Shown here in pieces: positions 51,693 through 53,288 of a DNA stretch of 53,288 nucleotides (within the stretch, counting starts at the first letter, position 1; every line of letters starts with the position of its first letter). The DNA comes from GCA-003244245 sp036378735 (GTDB taxonomy: Bacteria; Actinomycetota; Actinomycetes; Mycobacteriales; Pseudonocardiaceae): the NCBI GenBank assembly GCA_036378735.1, contig DASUVX010000052.1, positions 1 to 53,288 of the forward strand, in the 5' to 3' direction. The translations under genes and the position numbers were made by a program. The notes below the pieces were generated by a model, which was given only the letters and a program-made list of their open reading frames with translations, was not told the DNA's origin and made no database searches.

Positions 51693-52550
51693 TCAACCGA
51701 TCGGCAGCAATGAGGTCAGCATTGCCATCGCCGGCCGGGTAGCCGGCTGAATGAGCGGTTGCTTGGTTACCGGTTGAATAGCGTTGTCGAGTGGTGCGAC
51801 AACTTCATTGACGGTCTCAACGGCGCCGAGTGGACTGCGCTCATCGCGGCCGGATGCCTGCCCATTAAGTGGCTTGGGATATTGGTCGTCCGCGGGCTCC
51901 ATACTGGGATTTGTCGGCCTTAATATGCCGCCCACCGGTGCAACCTGGCCGACTCCCCTGCTGGCGGGATCCAGTACCGGACTAATCGGTGCGACCGGGG
52001 CTGCCGGCGCGCGATCAGGAGCTGACCGCGATGCATCTCGCGATCGCTGCGCGGTACCCGGGTGCTGGGTAGCCTCGGCGGGCATTTCCACCGACACGGG
52101 GGCATTCCGGCGAACTGGCCCGAGCCGGGGCGCAACCACCGGGCTGGGATCCGCGACCGCTTGCGCACGAACCGGTTCTGGAGCTGCGGGTGCCGGCTCG
52201 GCCGGCGTGTCCGCGCGCAATTCCGCTGGAGCACCCGCTGTGATCCCCGGCGTGGTCGGGGTGGGGTTCAGTAGAGAAGCACTGTCGGTGGCGAGCGAAC
52301 CGTCGCCGACATGCGTCGCGCCGACCAGCACCGAGCCACAGGCCAGCAACGTTCCCGCGGCCAGACCGCAGGCGCGGCCGAAGAGGATCGCCCGGCCGCC
52401 CGCGACGCGCTCTTCGGGTGCGCTGCCGGCGGTTACCGGGACTGGTGTTCCGGCGTAATCGGTAAGGCCCGTTCGGGCGCCGCCGACCCACGCGATCAGA
52501 GCAGTGGCAGAGGGCCCGGAGCCCGACTTCCTACGACGCCGCGCCGTCAT
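51693..52550 (-). CDS. Pro/Ala-rich single-pass membrane protein, hypothetical
   Basis: I do not recognise this 285-residue protein. It has a basic head (MTARRRRKSGSG), a cytoplasmic part of about 50 residues and one membrane helix at about 60-78 (GLAAGTLLACGSVLVGAT), then a long extracytoplasmic low-complexity region rich in Pro, Ala, Val and Thr (about 85-200) and a C-terminal part ending LTSLLPIG. It could be an envelope-associated or secreted protein. A LDPASR peptide at about residue 191 recalls the short repeat peptide found elsewhere in the window; the DNA match there is weak. Confidence 0.6.
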   Translation of the reverse strand: MTARRRRKSGSGPSATALIAWVGGARTGLTDYAGTPVPVTAGSAPEERVAGGRAILFGRACGLAAGTLLACGSVLVGATHVGDGSLATDSASLLNPTPTTPGITAGAPAELRADTPAEPAPAAPEPVRAQAVADPSPVVAPRLGPVRRNAPVSVEMPAEATQHPGTAQRSRDASRSAPDRAPAAPVAPISPVLDPASRGVGQVAPVGGILRPTNPSMEPADDQYPKPLNGQASGRDERSPLGAVETVNEVVAPLDNAIQPVTKQPLIQPATRPAMAMLTSLLPIG

Positions 52551-52604
52551 CGTGCGTCACCAGGAGCCTCCTCAGGGTAGTGGAACTGGGGAAGAATACA
52601 GGTT

Positions 52605-52622
52605 TCTGGGCGTAAGCCCAGA
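52605..52622. other. hairpin in a divergent promoter region
   Basis: TCTGGGC-GTAA-GCCCAGA, a seven-base-pair stem with a GTAA loop, lies between the divergent starts at 52550 and 52797. There is no T tract. It may belong to a 5' leader of the minus-strand gene or be an operator. Confidence 0.3.
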
Positions 52623-52796
52623 CCCTTCACTCCTCCGGCGCAGCAGCTTTGAACCACCGCACCGATGCATATGGGCACACCCGCACTCACCAGCCGTCAC
52701 CGCAGGCCGTGCTCGATCGACTACTTTTCCTATCTTGATTCTCTTGACTAACCAAGCCTACCCTTACCCACTTTAGGCCTGGTCTTTGGAGCCCTT

Positions 52797-53288
52797 ATGC
52801 AGCTGCGCGGACATGTCGGGTCGGTCCATCGAGGTGTGGCGTGCCTCGCCGCCTGCCTCATTATGGCTGCGTGCAGCAGCGCAGCTACTAGCTCCGGGCC
52901 CGCGCCCGCACCGTCGCCGGACAACCACTACCGCCAAGCCAATCTGGCGGCCAACTCCGAGGCATACCAGGCACGGTTCACCATTCCCGACATGGTCAAC
53001 GCGTGGGGCGTCGCGATCCGCCCGAAGGGCGCGGGTGGTCATTTCTGGGTCGCCGCCGGCAACGCGTCCTATGAGTTCGTCGGCGACGTCACCGCGTCCG
53101 GCGATCAGAAGATGCGCGAGCTGCACCAGGATCCCCTCAAGACGGTGACCATTCCCGGCACCGACACCAGTACCGAGGAGACGTCTATCGGCAAGGCCAC
53201 CGGGGTGGTCTTCAACGGGGCCGATATCAACTCCGACAAGTTCGTCGTGACCAACCAGCCGGCGCAGGTCAACGGCCGCACGGTGATG
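52797..53288 (+). CDS. TIGR03118-like secreted lipoprotein, partial
   Basis: The 5' end (164 codons) of a gene that runs off the window. The N terminus is a lipoprotein signal: basic start, hydrophobic segment and lipobox LIMAAC at about residues 21-26. After a Pro/Ala linker the mature part begins YRQANLAANSEAYQARFTIP, then NAWGVAIRPKGAGGHFWVAA and ATGVVFNGA, which is typical of TIGR03118-family proteins, predicted beta-propellers of unknown function. GGAGC precedes the ATG. Confidence 0.72.
   Translation, partial: MQLRGHVGSVHRGVACLAACLIMAACSSAATSSGPAPAPSPDNHYRQANLAANSEAYQARFTIPDMVNAWGVAIRPKGAGGHFWVAAGNASYEFVGDVTASGDQKMRELHQDPLKTVTIPGTDTSTEETSIGKATGVVFNGADINSDKFVVTNQPAQVNGRTVM

Overview
The window reads as a high-GC actinobacterial chromosome segment from the Mycobacteriales, probably Mycobacterium or a close relative. 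The evidence is the phosphatidylinositol mannoside block (HIT protein, phosphatidylinositol-phosphate synthase, PIM acyltransferase, PimA), a LexA-type radical SAM gene of the Rv2578c family, mycobacterial SOS boxes, and a core gene order (alaS, rarA, aspS, relA, apt, secF, secD, yajC, ruvBAC, yebC, pdxT, pdxS, pimA, thrS) close to the Rv2550-Rv2614 region of M. tuberculosis as I remember it. I cannot name the species.

Layout. 1-7,600: urea acquisition and hydrolysis, with urtABCDE (urea ABC transporter) and ureA plus a fused ureB-ureC, all on the minus strand; a plus-strand VapBC toxin-antitoxin pair sits between them. 7,667-13,555: prepilin peptidase, mltG, ruvX, alaS and two small membrane-associated proteins. 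13,641-18,795: a tightly overlapping three-gene operon of two IucA/IucC-type (NIS) siderophore synthetases and a PLP-dependent decarboxylase, set into the otherwise conserved alaS-rarA interval; this is the main accessory system. 18,854-29,658: rarA, a DUF389 membrane protein, aspS, an SOS-controlled radical SAM protein, a YibE/F membrane protein, a glyoxalase-like hydrolase, a membrane cyclophilin and rel. 29,790-35,748: apt, a degenerate (pseudo)kinase, secF, secD, yajC. 36,039-36,782: a VIT/CCC1-type metal transporter with an unusual repeat-built N terminus. 36,796-42,801: ruvCAB under its own SOS box, separated by a long hairpin from the operon pdxS-PHP protein-pdxT-yebC. 43,005-51,131: an EF-G-like GTPase, a LemA-like protein, the PIM genes and thrS. 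51,132-53,288: small and proline-rich hypotheticals and the start of a secreted TIGR03118-like lipoprotein.

Functional links. Urt brings urea to urease. The NIS operon should make a hydroxycarboxylate siderophore, but neither exporter nor uptake genes are adjacent. RuvABC and the radical SAM protein look like parts of one LexA regulon. PdxS and PdxT form PLP synthase; PLP is the cofactor of the siderophore decarboxylase.

The most unusual sequence-level signals are a short hairpin-forming repeat family (copies at about 35.25, 36.26-36.32 and 47.69-47.75 kb) found at the 5' ends of three unrelated genes and partly translated into them, the UreB-UreC fusion, a kinase-fold protein lacking key catalytic residues, and the NIS siderophore operon.
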